Source: Rubritepida flocculans DSM 14296 (GTDB lineage Bacteria; Pseudomonadota; Alphaproteobacteria; Acetobacterales; Acetobacteraceae). From it: DNA of 64,000 bases. Each line of letters starts with the position of its first letter. Position 1 is the stretch's first letter. Shown here in pieces: positions 25,561-34,517 of the stretch. The position numbers were made by a program, and so were the translations under genes. The stretch is taken from NCBI RefSeq assembly GCF_000425365.1, contig NZ_AUDH01000001.1, forward strand, positions 62,001-126,000, read 5' to 3'. Under the pieces are notes generated by a model that had not been told where the DNA came from, did not search any database, and worked only from the letters and a program-made list of their open reading frames with translations.

Positions 25561-26405
25561 GCGCCTCCACGCTGCGCCATGCCGGCTATGTGCTGCGCGG
25601 CAACCCGGTCACCGCGCTGGCGGCGGCGGGGGCGCTGGCGCTGCTTTTCGTCGCGGTCTTCGCGGACTGGCTGGCGCCGCACGATCCCGTCGCCTCCAAC
25701 GTGGCGAACGCGCTGCGCCCGCCCTCGGCCGCGCACTGGGCCGGCACCGACCAGCTCGGCCGCGACATCCTGAGCCGGCTGATCCACGCCGCGCGCATAG
25801 ACCTCGCCATCGCCTTCGCCGCCGTCTCGCTCTCCTTCCTGCTGGGCGCCGTGATCGGCGCGGTCTGCGGCTATCTCGGCGGCATGACGGACCGCGTGGT
25901 GGGCCGGGTGGTGGATGTGCTGATGGCCTTCCCGCTCTTCGTGCTGGCCATGGCGCTGGTCGCGGCGCTGGGCAACCATGTGCAGAACATCGTCATCGCC
26001 ACCGCCTTCATCAACCTGCCCTTCTACATCCGCTTCGCCCGGGCCGAGGTGAACGTGCGGCGCAACCTCGGCTGGGTGGAGGCGGCGCGCGCCTCGGGCG
26101 AGCCGCATCTCTCCCTCGTGCTGCGCTTCCTGCTGCCCAATGTGCTGCCCGCCATGGCGGTGCAGATTTCGCTGAACCTCGGCTGGGCCATCCTGAACGC
26201 GGCGGGGCTTTCCTTCATCGGTCTCGGCATCACGCCGCCCACGCCGGAATGGGGCATCATGGTGGCCGAGGGCGCGCGCTTCATCACCGCCGGCCACTGG
26301 TGGCTGGTCGCCTTCCCCGGCCTCGCGCTCATGCTTTCGGTGCTGTGCTTCAACCTGCTGGGCGACGGGCTGCGCGACATCCTCGACCCGCGCATGCGCA
26401 CGTGA
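25557..26405 (+). CDS. Peptide-type ABC transporter permease (DppC family)
   Basis: A 282-residue permease with the DppC hallmarks: LAPHDPVA, then HWAGTDQLGRDILSRLIHAARIDL (about residues 60-83), and an EAA loop WVEAARASGEPHLSL. The ATGA start overlaps DppB and the stop overlaps the fused ATPase gene (GTGA). Confidence 0.94.
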   Translation: MSASTLRHAGYVLRGNPVTALAAAGALALLFVAVFADWLAPHDPVASNVANALRPPSAAHWAGTDQLGRDILSRLIHAARIDLAIAFAAVSLSFLLGAVIGAVCGYLGGMTDRVVGRVVDVLMAFPLFVLAMALVAALGNHVQNIVIATAFINLPFYIRFARAEVNVRRNLGWVEAARASGEPHLSLVLRFLLPNVLPAMAVQISLNLGWAILNAAGLSFIGLGITPPTPEWGIMVAEGARFITAGHWWLVAFPGLALMLSVLCFNLLGDGLRDILDPRMRT

Positions 26406-28048
26406 GCGAGCCCCTTCTCTCCGTCGAGAACCTGCACGTGCGCTTCGCCACGCGGGGCGGCGAGGTGCATGCGGTGCGCGGCGTCTCGCTCCACCTCGCG
26501 GCGGGCGAGACGCTCGGCGTGGTGGGCGAGAGCGGCTCGGGCAAATCCGTCACCGCCTACGCCATCACCCATCTGCTCGACCGGGCGGGGCGCATCGCCG
26601 AGGGGCGCATCCTCTTCGCCGGGCGCGACATCACCCGCGCCGGCCGCCACGAGCTGCGCGAGCTGCGCGGCGCCGCCATCTCCATGGTGTTCCAGAACCC
26701 GCGCGCGGCGCTGAACCCGATCCGCCGCGTGGGCGAGCAGATCGGCGACGCGCTGCGCGCGCACACCGGCCTGACGCGGCGCGCGGCGCGGGAGCGCGCG
26801 CTGGAGCTGCTGGAGGCGGTGCGCATCCGCGACGCGGCGGCCCGTCTCGACGCCTACCCGCACGAGCTTTCGGGCGGCATGTGCCAGCGCGTGATGATCG
26901 CCATGGCCATCGCCTGCGCGCCGCGGCTGCTGATCGCCGACGAGCCCACCACCGGCCTCGACGTGACCACGCAGAAGACGGTGATGGACCTGCTCTCCGG
27001 CCTCATCGCCGAACGCGGCATGGCGATGATGCTCATCACCCACGATCTCGGCCTCGCCGCGCAGTATTGCCGCCGCGTCGCGGTGATGGAGCAGGGGCGC
27101 GTGGTGGAGGAGGGGCCCACGGCCGCGCTCTTCCGCGCCCCGCGCCACCCCTACACGCGCCGCCTCGTCGCCGCCTCGCCCACGCGCCATTCCACCGTGG
27201 CCGATCTGGTGGGCGAGGCCCCCGCCCCGGCCGCGCCGCCGCCCGCGCCGCGGCGCGGCCAGGGGCCGCTGCTGGAGGTGCAGGGGCTGCGCCGCAGCTT
27301 CGGCCGCGTGCTGGCGGTGGACGACGTCTCCTTCCGCCTCGCGCCGGGGGAGAGTCTCGGCCTGGTGGGCGAGAGCGGCTCGGGCAAGACCACCCTCTCG
27401 CGCATGATCTGCCGGCTGCTGGACGCGAGCGCGGGGCGCATCCTCTTCGACGGCGAGGACATCGGCGCCATCCCCGCATCGCGCTTCCACCGCGCCCCGC
27501 AGCGGCGCGACATCCAGATCGTCTTCCAGGATCCGAACGACAGCCTCAATCCGCGCTTCACCGCCTTCCAGGCCATCGCCCATCCGCTGCGGCGGCTGGA
27601 GGGGATGGGCGAGGGGCCCGCGCTGCGCGCCCGCGTCGAGGCCGCGGCCCGGCGCTGCGGCCTGCCGCTCGATCTGCTCGCGCGTTTCCCGCACCAGCTC
27701 TCGGGCGGGCAGAAGGCGCGCGTCGGCATCGCGCGCGCCATCGCCACCCGCCCGCGGCTGCTGGTGCTGGACGAGCCGACCGCCGCGCTCGACGTCTCGG
27801 TGCAGGCGGTGGTGCTGAAGCTGCTCGACGATCTGCGGCGGCAGGACGGGATGGCCTATCTCTTCGTGAGCCACGACCTCAACGTCGTGCGGATGATGTG
27901 CGAGCGCACCATCGTGCTGCGGCTGGGCCGCATCGAGGAGGAGGGCCCCTCCGACGCGCTCTTCGCCGCGCCGAGGAGCGCCTATGCGCGCGAGCTGCTG
28001 GACGCGATCCCGCATTTCGCGCCCGAGCGGCGGGAGGCGACGGCGTGA
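26402..28048 (+). CDS. Peptide-type ABC transporter ATPase with two fused nucleotide-binding domains (DppD-DppF)
   Basis: A single 548-residue chain contains both ATPase domains. The first has Walker A GESGSGKS (about 41-49), signature LSGGMCQR and Walker B LLIADEPTTGLDVTTQ. A short oligo_HPY region (RHPYTRRLVAASP) and an Ala/Pro linker follow. The second has GESGSGKTT (about 320), signature LSGGQKARVG and LLVLDEPTAALDVSVQ. Fused DppDF proteins are known and replace two separate subunits. All catalytic motifs look intact. GTG start, with overlaps on both sides. Confidence 0.94.
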   Translation: MSEPLLSVENLHVRFATRGGEVHAVRGVSLHLAAGETLGVVGESGSGKSVTAYAITHLLDRAGRIAEGRILFAGRDITRAGRHELRELRGAAISMVFQNPRAALNPIRRVGEQIGDALRAHTGLTRRAARERALELLEAVRIRDAAARLDAYPHELSGGMCQRVMIAMAIACAPRLLIADEPTTGLDVTTQKTVMDLLSGLIAERGMAMMLITHDLGLAAQYCRRVAVMEQGRVVEEGPTAALFRAPRHPYTRRLVAASPTRHSTVADLVGEAPAPAAPPPAPRRGQGPLLEVQGLRRSFGRVLAVDDVSFRLAPGESLGLVGESGSGKTTLSRMICRLLDASAGRILFDGEDIGAIPASRFHRAPQRRDIQIVFQDPNDSLNPRFTAFQAIAHPLRRLEGMGEGPALRARVEAAARRCGLPLDLLARFPHQLSGGQKARVGIARAIATRPRLLVLDEPTAALDVSVQAVVLKLLDDLRRQDGMAYLFVSHDLNVVRMMCERTIVLRLGRIEEEGPSDALFAAPRSAYARELLDAIPHFAPERREATA

Positions 28049-30042
28049 GCGGCCGCTGGCGCGTGGGCATGGACATGGGCGGCACCTTCACCGACGTGAT
28101 CGCCCTGCACCCCGAGGAGGCGCCGCGCACCGCCAAGACCCCCACCCGGGCCGACGACCCGGTGGCGGGCATCATGGCCGCCCTCGCCGCCGTCGGCCTC
28201 GCCCCGGAGGAGGTGGAGGAGCTGGCGCACGGCACCACCCGCATCACCAACGCGCTGGTGGAGGGCCGGCTCGCGCCCGTCGCGCTCATCGCCACGGCGG
28301 GCTTCGAGGACATCGTGGAGATCGGCCGGCAGTCCCGCCGCGATCTCTACCGCCTCGCCGTCCCGCCCAAGCCGCCCGCGCCCGTGCCGCGCGAACGGCG
28401 CTTCGCCCTGCCCGGCCGCCTCGCGCATGACGGGACGGAGCTCGCCCCCCTGCCCGAGGGGGCGGCCGAGGCGGCGGCGGAGGCGGCGCTGGCCACGGGG
28501 GCGGAGGCCATCGCCGTCTGCCTGCTGCATGCCTATGCGAACCCGGCGCACGAACAGGCGGTGGCGGCGCGGCTCGCGGGGCGGGCGCGGCATCTCGCCC
28601 TGTCGCACCGCATCAACCCGGAGGCGCGGGAATACGAGCGCACCCTGACCACGGTGCTCAGCGCCGCGGTGATGCCGCTCGCCGCCGACTACCTGGCCGA
28701 GCTGCGCGCCGGGCTGCCGCCCGCCGTGCGGCTGTCGGTCATGCACTCGGCCGGCGGCCTAGCGCGGCCCGAGGAGGCGGCGGCGCGCCCGCTGGCCATG
28801 GCGCTGTCGGGGCCCGCGGCCGGGGTGGCGGCGGCGGCGGCCGTGGCGCGCAGCCTGGGCGAGCCCGCCCTGCTGACCTTCGACATGGGCGGCACCACCA
28901 CCGATGTGGCGCTGGTGCTGGAGGGGCGGCCCGAGGTGACGGCCGATGCGCGCCTCGCCGACCACCCGCTGCGCCAGCCCATGGTGGCGATCGAGTCCAT
29001 CGGCGCGGGCGGCGGCTCGCTGGTGCGGCTCGGCCCGGCCGGGCTCTCCATCGGCCCGCAGAGCGCCGGGGCGGACCCGGGCCCGGCCTGCTATGGCCGC
29101 GGCGGGCGCGAGCCCACGGTCTGCGACGCGCATGCGGCGCTCGGCTATCTCAACCCGCGGCGGCGGCTCGGCGGCAGGATCGCGCTGGACCCGGAGGCGG
29201 CGCGCGCCGCCCTCGCGCCCCTGGCGGCCCGGCTCGGCCTGGGCGTGGTGGAGACGGCGCTGGGCGTGCTGCGCGTGGCGGACGCGACCATGGCGCGCGC
29301 GCTCAACCGCATCACGGTGGAGCGCGGGGTGGACGGGCGCGGCGCGGCGCTGCTGGCCTATGGCGGGATGGGGCCGATGCACGCCGCCGGGCTGGCGCGC
29401 GCCTATGGGCTCGCGCGGGTGATCGTGCCCGCCGCCTCTTCCGCCTTCTCCGCGCTGGGCTGCGTGGCGGCGGAGACGAGCGCGCTGCGCCAGCGCACCC
29501 TGCGCCTCGACGCCGCCGGCTTCGATGCGGAGGCCTTCGCCGCCGCGCGCGCGGCGCTGGCCGCGGAGGCCGCCGCCGCCCTGCCCGCCGGCCCCGCGGG
29601 CCCGCGCATCGAGGAGGTGGCGCTGATGCGCTACCGCGGCCAGTCCCAGCCGCTGGAGACTCCGCTGCCGCCGGGGCGCTGCGATGGCGCGGCCCTGGCC
29701 GCGGCCCTGCGCGCGCGCCACCTGGCCGTCTTCGGCTTCGCCCTCGGCGAGGCCTGGGAGGTGCTGGGGCTGCGCGTCACCGCACGCCTGCCGCGCACGC
29801 CGCCTCCGCCGCCCCCCGCCGAGGCCCTCGGCCCTCCCGAGCCCTTCGCCGTGGACCCCTGCTGGTTCGCCCCCGGCCCGCCCACCCCCACCCCGCGCTA
29901 TGCGCGCGCCGCCCTGGCGCCGCCGCACCGCATCGCGGGCCCCGCCGTCATCGAGGACGAGTGGTCCACCATCCTGGTGCCGGAAGGCTGGGCGGCGACG
30001 CCCGAGGCGCACGGCCATCTGCGGCTGGAGCCGGGCGCATGA
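28045..30042 (+). CDS. hyuA: Hydantoinase/5-oxoprolinase subunit A (HyuA family)
   Basis: A 665-residue protein of the ASKHA-fold HyuA family: phosphate-1 motif DMGGTFTD (10-17), LAHGTTRITNALVEGR, and second phosphate motif DMGGTTTD beginning at D280, followed by the hydantoinase_A core to GGMGPMHA. HyuA with HyuB hydrolyses 5-oxoproline or N-substituted hydantoins at the cost of ATP. GTG 28045 overlaps the transporter ATPase stop by 4 bases. The linkage to an importer implies uptake and ring opening of a cyclic amide. Which of 5-oxoproline, hydantoin or another amide is used cannot be told. Confidence 0.93.
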   Translation: MSGRWRVGMDMGGTFTDVIALHPEEAPRTAKTPTRADDPVAGIMAALAAVGLAPEEVEELAHGTTRITNALVEGRLAPVALIATAGFEDIVEIGRQSRRDLYRLAVPPKPPAPVPRERRFALPGRLAHDGTELAPLPEGAAEAAAEAALATGAEAIAVCLLHAYANPAHEQAVAARLAGRARHLALSHRINPEAREYERTLTTVLSAAVMPLAADYLAELRAGLPPAVRLSVMHSAGGLARPEEAAARPLAMALSGPAAGVAAAAAVARSLGEPALLTFDMGGTTTDVALVLEGRPEVTADARLADHPLRQPMVAIESIGAGGGSLVRLGPAGLSIGPQSAGADPGPACYGRGGREPTVCDAHAALGYLNPRRRLGGRIALDPEAARAALAPLAARLGLGVVETALGVLRVADATMARALNRITVERGVDGRGAALLAYGGMGPMHAAGLARAYGLARVIVPAASSAFSALGCVAAETSALRQRTLRLDAAGFDAEAFAAARAALAAEAAAALPAGPAGPRIEEVALMRYRGQSQPLETPLPPGRCDGAALAAALRARHLAVFGFALGEAWEVLGLRVTARLPRTPPPPPPAEALGPPEPFAVDPCWFAPGPPTPTPRYARAALAPPHRIAGPAVIEDEWSTILVPEGWAATPEAHGHLRLEPGA

Positions 30043-31619
30043 GCCTCGATCCCTTCCGCCTCGAGGTGCTGCGCCACGCGCTCTCCGGCATCGCCGAGGA
30101 GATGAGCCATGTGGTGATGCGCGCCGCCCGCTCGCCCCTGCTGCGCGAGGCGGGGGATCTCTCCTCCGCCCTCACCGACGCCGCGGGCGGGCTGGTGGCC
30201 CAGGGGCGGGACATTCCCGTGCATCTCGGCGTGATGGCCTTCACGGTGGGCGCCTTCCTCGCGCGCGTGCCGGCGGAGCGGCTGCGGCCGGGCGATGTGT
30301 GGTTCACCAACCTGCCTGAGCTCGGCGGCAACCATCTGCCGGACGTGAAGGCCATCCGCCCGCTCTTCGCCGAGGGGCGGCTCCTCGCCTTCGCCGTCAG
30401 CCTCGCCCATTGGGCCGATATCGGCGGGGCCTGGCCGGGCTCCTATGTCGCGGAGGCCAGGGAGGCGCTGCAGGAGGGGCTGCGCATCCCGCCTCTGCGC
30501 CTCTTCTCCGCCGAGGGGCCGGATCGCGAGAAGATCGCGCTGGTGCTCGCCAACACCCGCGGCCCCGAGGAGCGCGAGGGCGACATGCTGGCGCAGGTGG
30601 CGGCCACCCGCGCGGCCGAGGCGCGCTTCGCCGCGCTCTGCGCCGAGCACGGCGCCGCCACGGTCGAGGCCGCGATGGCCGCCCTGCACGACCGCTCCGA
30701 GGCCGCGATGCGCGAGGCGCTGGCCGGGCTGCCCCAGGGGGTGCACGAGGGGGAGGACTGGCTCGACGACGACGGGCCGGGCGGGGCGCCCGCGCGCATC
30801 CATGTGCGCATCGCGCTGGAGGGCGGCGAGGCGCTCTTCGACTTCGCCGGCACCGATGCGGCGCTGGCGGGGCCGCTCAACACCACCCCCTCCGTCGCCG
30901 CGGCGGCCGTCTATTACGCGATGAAGGCCATCGCCGGCCCCGAGATTCCGCCCAATGCCGGCTGCTACCGGCCGCTGCGCCTCGCCATCCCGCCGGGCTC
31001 GCTGCTCGACCCGCCGCCGGAGAAACCGCTGGTGGGCGGCAACCACGAGACCTCGCAGCGGGTGGTGGACGCGATCTTCCGCGCCTTCGCGCCTTCCATC
31101 CCCGAGCGGCTCTCGGCCGGCGGCCCCACCACCTCCGGCCTGCTCATCTTCGGCGGGCGCGATGCGGCCGGGGCGTGGAAGACGCTCTACGAGCCGCATG
31201 GCGGCGGCGAGGGCGCGCGCAGCGGCCGGCACGGCGCGGCCGCCACCCGCGTGCACCTGACCAACACCAACAACACCCCGGCCGAGGTGATCGAGGCCGA
31301 GTTCCCGGTGCGCATCGAGCGCATGGCGCTGCGCCGCGGCTCGGGCGGAGAGGGGCGCTGGCGCGGCGGCGAGGGGGTGGTGCGCGACTACCGCGTGCTC
31401 GCCGAGGAGCTCTCGCTGACCACCATGGTGGAGCGCCGCCTCGTGCCGCCCTGGGGGCTGGCCGGCGGGCAGGCGGGCGCGCCCTTCCGCATCGAGCTGC
31501 ATCGGCCCGACGGCACGGTGGAGGAGCTGCGCGGCAAGGAGAACCGGCGGCTGCGCCGGGGCGATCTGGTGCGGATCATGACCAGCGGCGGCGGCGGCTA
31601 CGGGCCGGCGGAGGGGTGA
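30039..31619 (+). CDS. hyuB: Hydantoinase/5-oxoprolinase subunit B (HyuB family)
   Basis: A 526-residue HyuB protein: DPFRLEVLRHALSGIAEEM at the N-terminus, then VMRAARSPLLREAGDLSSA, the central NTTPSVAAAAVYYAMK and the C-terminal GGGGYGP end that closes nearly every family member. It is the partner of HyuA, with a 4-base overlap. It ends the operon; 22 bases later begins the dispersed two-hairpin repeat between this gene and the convergent cupin gene. Confidence 0.93.
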   Translation: MSLDPFRLEVLRHALSGIAEEMSHVVMRAARSPLLREAGDLSSALTDAAGGLVAQGRDIPVHLGVMAFTVGAFLARVPAERLRPGDVWFTNLPELGGNHLPDVKAIRPLFAEGRLLAFAVSLAHWADIGGAWPGSYVAEAREALQEGLRIPPLRLFSAEGPDREKIALVLANTRGPEEREGDMLAQVAATRAAEARFAALCAEHGAATVEAAMAALHDRSEAAMREALAGLPQGVHEGEDWLDDDGPGGAPARIHVRIALEGGEALFDFAGTDAALAGPLNTTPSVAAAAVYYAMKAIAGPEIPPNAGCYRPLRLAIPPGSLLDPPPEKPLVGGNHETSQRVVDAIFRAFAPSIPERLSAGGPTTSGLLIFGGRDAAGAWKTLYEPHGGGEGARSGRHGAAATRVHLTNTNNTPAEVIEAEFPVRIERMALRRGSGGEGRWRGGEGVVRDYRVLAEELSLTTMVERRLVPPWGLAGGQAGAPFRIELHRPDGTVEELRGKENRRLRRGDLVRIMTSGGGGYGPAEG

Positions 31620-31640
31620 TGCGGGCGGTGGGAAGCCCTC

Positions 31641-31741
31641 GTCTTGGCGCGCAGCCCCCACACCGAGCCCCAACGCGGCGTGCCGCGTCGGGTGGCGCCA
31701 AGCCTGCGCGCGATAGCGCGGCCTGACCGCCGGCCGTATCA
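31641..31741. repeat. Dispersed two-hairpin intergenic repeat, copy A (with inserted third hairpin)
   Basis: Copy of the element also found at 52824 and 63769. Shared parts are TTGGCGCGCAGCC (31644-31656), CTGCGCGCGATA (31704-31715) and CCGGCCGTATCA (31730-31741). Compared with the other copies about 40 extra bases, holding a CGCGGC/GCCGCG stem, interrupt the first hairpin. The terminal TCA (31739-31741) is the stop codon of the minus-strand cupin gene. Confidence 0.75.
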
Positions 31742-32161
31742 GCGCGCGCCCGCCAGCACCGCGCGGTCCTCGGCGTCGAGCTCCACCGGGGTTCCGCCGC
31801 GGATCAGGGCGGCGAAATCCTCGTCGGGGGCCATCAGCGTCAGGCAATAGAGCTTGCCGGGGCCGGTGTTCTCCACAACGTGCTCGGTGCCCGGCTGCAG
31901 CATCAGCGTGTCGCCGGGGCCGATCTCGCACCACTCCTCGCCGGCGCGGGCGCGGCCCTGGCCCTTCAGCACGAAGAAGGCCTCCTGCGCGGCGCGATGC
32001 GTGTTGGGCGGCGTGGCCCCGCCGGGGGCGAAGACCTCCACGACGAGGGTGAAGCCCGCCCCGTCCTCGATCGGGTCGAGCAGGCAGGCGAAGTAGTTGC
32101 TGTCGGTCGGAGAAATGCGGAAGCCGCGCAGCTCGGCCCCGCGCTTGAGGATCGCGCCCAT
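31739..32161 (-). CDS. Cupin domain protein
   Basis: A 140-residue single-domain cupin. The first cupin motif spans PGGATPPNTHRAAQEAFFVL with one histidine and a glutamate, and the second is PGTEHVVENTG with one histidine. The metal-binding set is therefore partial compared with dioxygenase cupins, and a small-molecule-binding or isomerase role is as likely as oxygenase activity. It starts at ATG 32161, divergent from the Tim44-like gene, and its TGA stop lies inside the intergenic repeat. No operon partners. Confidence 0.85.
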   Translation of the reverse strand: MGAILKRGAELRGFRISPTDSNYFACLLDPIEDGAGFTLVVEVFAPGGATPPNTHRAAQEAFFVLKGQGRARAGEEWCEIGPGDTLMLQPGTEHVVENTGPGKLYCLTLMAPDEDFAALIRGGTPVELDAEDRAVLAGAR

Positions 32162-32284
32162 GGGTCCATTCCGGAGATTGTCGTCCAGGCCGCGATTCTG
32201 GCGGGGGCGTGAACGCCTCGCAATTCATGCAGGGGCTTCCTATATTCGCGGCGGAACAGGATTGCCTCCGGAGACGCCACAGCC

Positions 32285-33250
32285 ATGCGCCGCACTGCCC
32301 GAATGCTGACCGTGCTGGCCGCGCTCGCGCTCGCCCTCGCCCCCGCCCTCGCCCATGCCAAGGCGGGGGGCGGCGGCTCGGCCGGCAGCCGCGGCGCGCG
32401 CACCTTCTCGGCCCCGCCGCCGACCCAGACGGCGCCGCAGCCCGCGCGCCCGATGGAGCGCACCATGACCCAGCCGGCCGCGCCGCAGCCCGGCATGGCC
32501 AACCCCGCCGCGCGCCCGGCCCCCGCCCCGGCCGCCGCGGGCGCGCGCCCCGGATTCTTCCAGCGCAACCCCTTCATGGGCGGGCTGATGGCCGGGCTGC
32601 TGGGCGCGGGCATCTTCGGGCTGCTCGCGGGCTCGGGCTTCTTCTCGGGGCTCGGCTCGCTCGCGGGGCTGCTCGGCTTCCTGCTGCAGATCGCGCTGAT
32701 CGCGGGGCTCGTCTTCCTCGTCGTGGCGCTGCTGCGCCGCCGCGCCCAGCCGCAGCCGGCGGGCGTTCCGGCCGGGATGATGGCGCGCCAGGCGCAGGGC
32801 CCCATGCCGATGTCGGCCGGCGCGCCCCGCCGGCCGGTGGACGAGATCGGCATCGGCCCCGCCGACTACCAGGCCTTCGAGCGCCTGCTGATTTCGGTGC
32901 AGGAGGCCTGGACGCGCGAGGACCTGGCCACGCTGCAGCGCCTCGCCACGCCCGAGATGGTGCAGTATTTCCGCGACGACTACGCGGCGCTGGCCGCCCG
33001 CGGCTGGAAGAACGAGACGCGCGACGTGGTGCTCGAGAAAGGCGACCTCGCCGAGGCCTGGAACGAGGGCGCGCGGGACTACGCCACCGTCGCCATGCGC
33101 TTCTCGCACATCGACGTGACGCGCGAGGTCGCCACCGGCCGCGTGGTGGAGGGCGACCCCAGCGCCCGCACCACGAGCACCGAGCTCTGGACCTTCGTGC
33201 GCGTGCAGGGCGGGCCCTGGATGCTCAGCGCCATCCAGCAGGTGGGGTGA
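32285..33250 (+). CDS. Tim44-like domain protein
   Basis: A 321-residue protein with an N-terminal signal or anchor (1-25), a low-complexity segment starting GGGGSAGSRGARTF followed by Pro/Ala-rich sequence, a Gly-rich hydrophobic stretch (about 98-152, two membrane passes likely) and a C-terminal Tim44-like domain (about 195-321; YQAFERLLISVQEAWTREDL). Bacterial Tim44-like proteins are membrane-associated, widespread in alphaproteobacteria, and of unsettled function. A CTATATT element at 32240-32246 could be its -10 box, but the -35 is poor. It is convergent with the photolyase-like gene with 9 bases between. Confidence 0.85.
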   Translation: MRRTARMLTVLAALALALAPALAHAKAGGGGSAGSRGARTFSAPPPTQTAPQPARPMERTMTQPAAPQPGMANPAARPAPAPAAAGARPGFFQRNPFMGGLMAGLLGAGIFGLLAGSGFFSGLGSLAGLLGFLLQIALIAGLVFLVVALLRRRAQPQPAGVPAGMMARQAQGPMPMSAGAPRRPVDEIGIGPADYQAFERLLISVQEAWTREDLATLQRLATPEMVQYFRDDYAALAARGWKNETRDVVLEKGDLAEAWNEGARDYATVAMRFSHIDVTREVATGRVVEGDPSARTTSTELWTFVRVQGGPWMLSAIQQVG

Positions 33251-33259
33251 ACGCCCCGC

Positions 33260-34459
33260 TCACGGCGCGCGGGGCGACAGCTCCGCGATCAGCCGGGGGA
33301 TGGACTCGCGGAAGGGAAAGAAGCCCTTGCGCGCCAGCGGCCAGCAGGCCGCGTCCCAGGGCCGGCGCAGCCGGTGCAGCGCGAGGCCGCGCGCCGCCAG
33401 GGAGGGGCGCAGCGCCTGCTCGGCCCAGTCGGCCAGCGGGCCGATGGCGGGCTCGGGCAGGGCGAGGGCGGGCGCGCCGCTCTCCGCCGCCCAATCCGCC
33501 ACGGCCTCGGGCGCGAGCAGCCTGCCCGGCAGGCCGAAGCGCGCCTCGGCCCGGGCCAGCCCATCGGCCAGCGCCGCCTCGGTGAAGCCGCGCGCCAGAG
33601 GGGCGCGCGCCTCCGGCGGCGTCACCGCGCCGAGCGCCGCGAGCCGCAGCGGCGGCAGGCTCTCCGGGTGCAGATCCTCCTCGTGCAGCAGCAGCGCCAC
33701 CGGGCCCCGGGGCGGCGGGTCGGCCGGGGGCAGCGCGCCCGGGGGCGGGGGGCCGGGCTCGTCCAGCGGCGCGGCGGCCTCATCCAGCTCGCCGCGCGGG
33801 TCGAAGCGGCCCTCGGTGTGGCGCGCGATGTTCTCGGCGCGCGCGAGGTAGTGCTTCCCCGGCGTCTGGATGCCCGCCACCCAGCGCCAGGAGAGGGTGT
33901 TGGAGGCGGCGTCGGCGTCGCAGAGGTGCTGGCGGAAGAACTCCGCCCCCAGCGGCCAGGGCAGGCGCAGCGTGAAGATCCAGATGCTGGCGAACCACAT
34001 GCGCGCGTGGTTGTGCAGCCAGCCCGTCTCCACCAGTTCGCGCGCCCAGGCGTCGAAGCAGGCGAGGCCGGTGCGCCCCGCCATGGCGCGCTCCACCGCC
34101 GCGCGCAGCCCGCCCTGGATGGCGAGCCGCGCCTGCTCCTCGGCCACGCGGGCGCGGTATTCGGCCCACATGGCGGGGCGCAGCGCCAGGAAGCCCTTCC
34201 AGTAGCTGCGCCAGAACACCTCCTGCACGAACTTTTCCGCCTCGGCGAAGCGGTGGCGGGCCAGCGCCGCGCCGACCAGCTCCTCCTCCAGCAGCAGCCG
34301 GTGGCGCACATGGGCCGAGAGGCGCGAGACATCGGCGCGGCGGCCCGGGCCCGGATCGGTGTTGCGCCCGGCCGCATAGGCGCGGCCCATGCGCGGGGCG
34401 AAGGCGGCGAGGCGCGCGAGGCCGGCGGCGCGGCTCGGGGCGGGAAGCTCGGGCGACAT
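33260..34459 (-). CDS. Photolyase/cryptochrome-like FAD-binding protein with FAD domain first
   Basis: A 399-residue protein. Residues 20-215 match the helical FAD-binding domain of DNA photolyases and cryptochromes: the EKFVQEVFWRSYWKGFL segment, WLHNHARMWFASIW (147-160), DADAASNTLSWRWVAG (181-196) and QTPGKHYLA. A proline-rich linker (235-252) leads to a C-terminal part (253-399) beginning PVALLLHEEDLHPESL that resembles an alpha/beta domain. In ordinary photolyases the alpha/beta antenna domain comes first, so the domain order looks swapped. Light-driven DNA repair or a photoreceptor role are both possible. It is divergent from the metallophosphoesterase gene with 58 bases between the starts. 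Confidence 0.8.
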   Translation of the reverse strand: MSPELPAPSRAAGLARLAAFAPRMGRAYAAGRNTDPGPGRRADVSRLSAHVRHRLLLEEELVGAALARHRFAEAEKFVQEVFWRSYWKGFLALRPAMWAEYRARVAEEQARLAIQGGLRAAVERAMAGRTGLACFDAWARELVETGWLHNHARMWFASIWIFTLRLPWPLGAEFFRQHLCDADAASNTLSWRWVAGIQTPGKHYLARAENIARHTEGRFDPRGELDEAAAPLDEPGPPPPGALPPADPPPRGPVALLLHEEDLHPESLPPLRLAALGAVTPPEARAPLARGFTEAALADGLARAEARFGLPGRLLAPEAVADWAAESGAPALALPEPAIGPLADWAEQALRPSLAARGLALHRLRRPWDAACWPLARKGFFPFRESIPRLIAELSPRAP

Positions 34460-34517
34460 GGCGGCGAGGTGGCGCCGCGCCCTCGCCTGCCAAGCCCCGC
34501 GATGCTATCGCCCGCGC

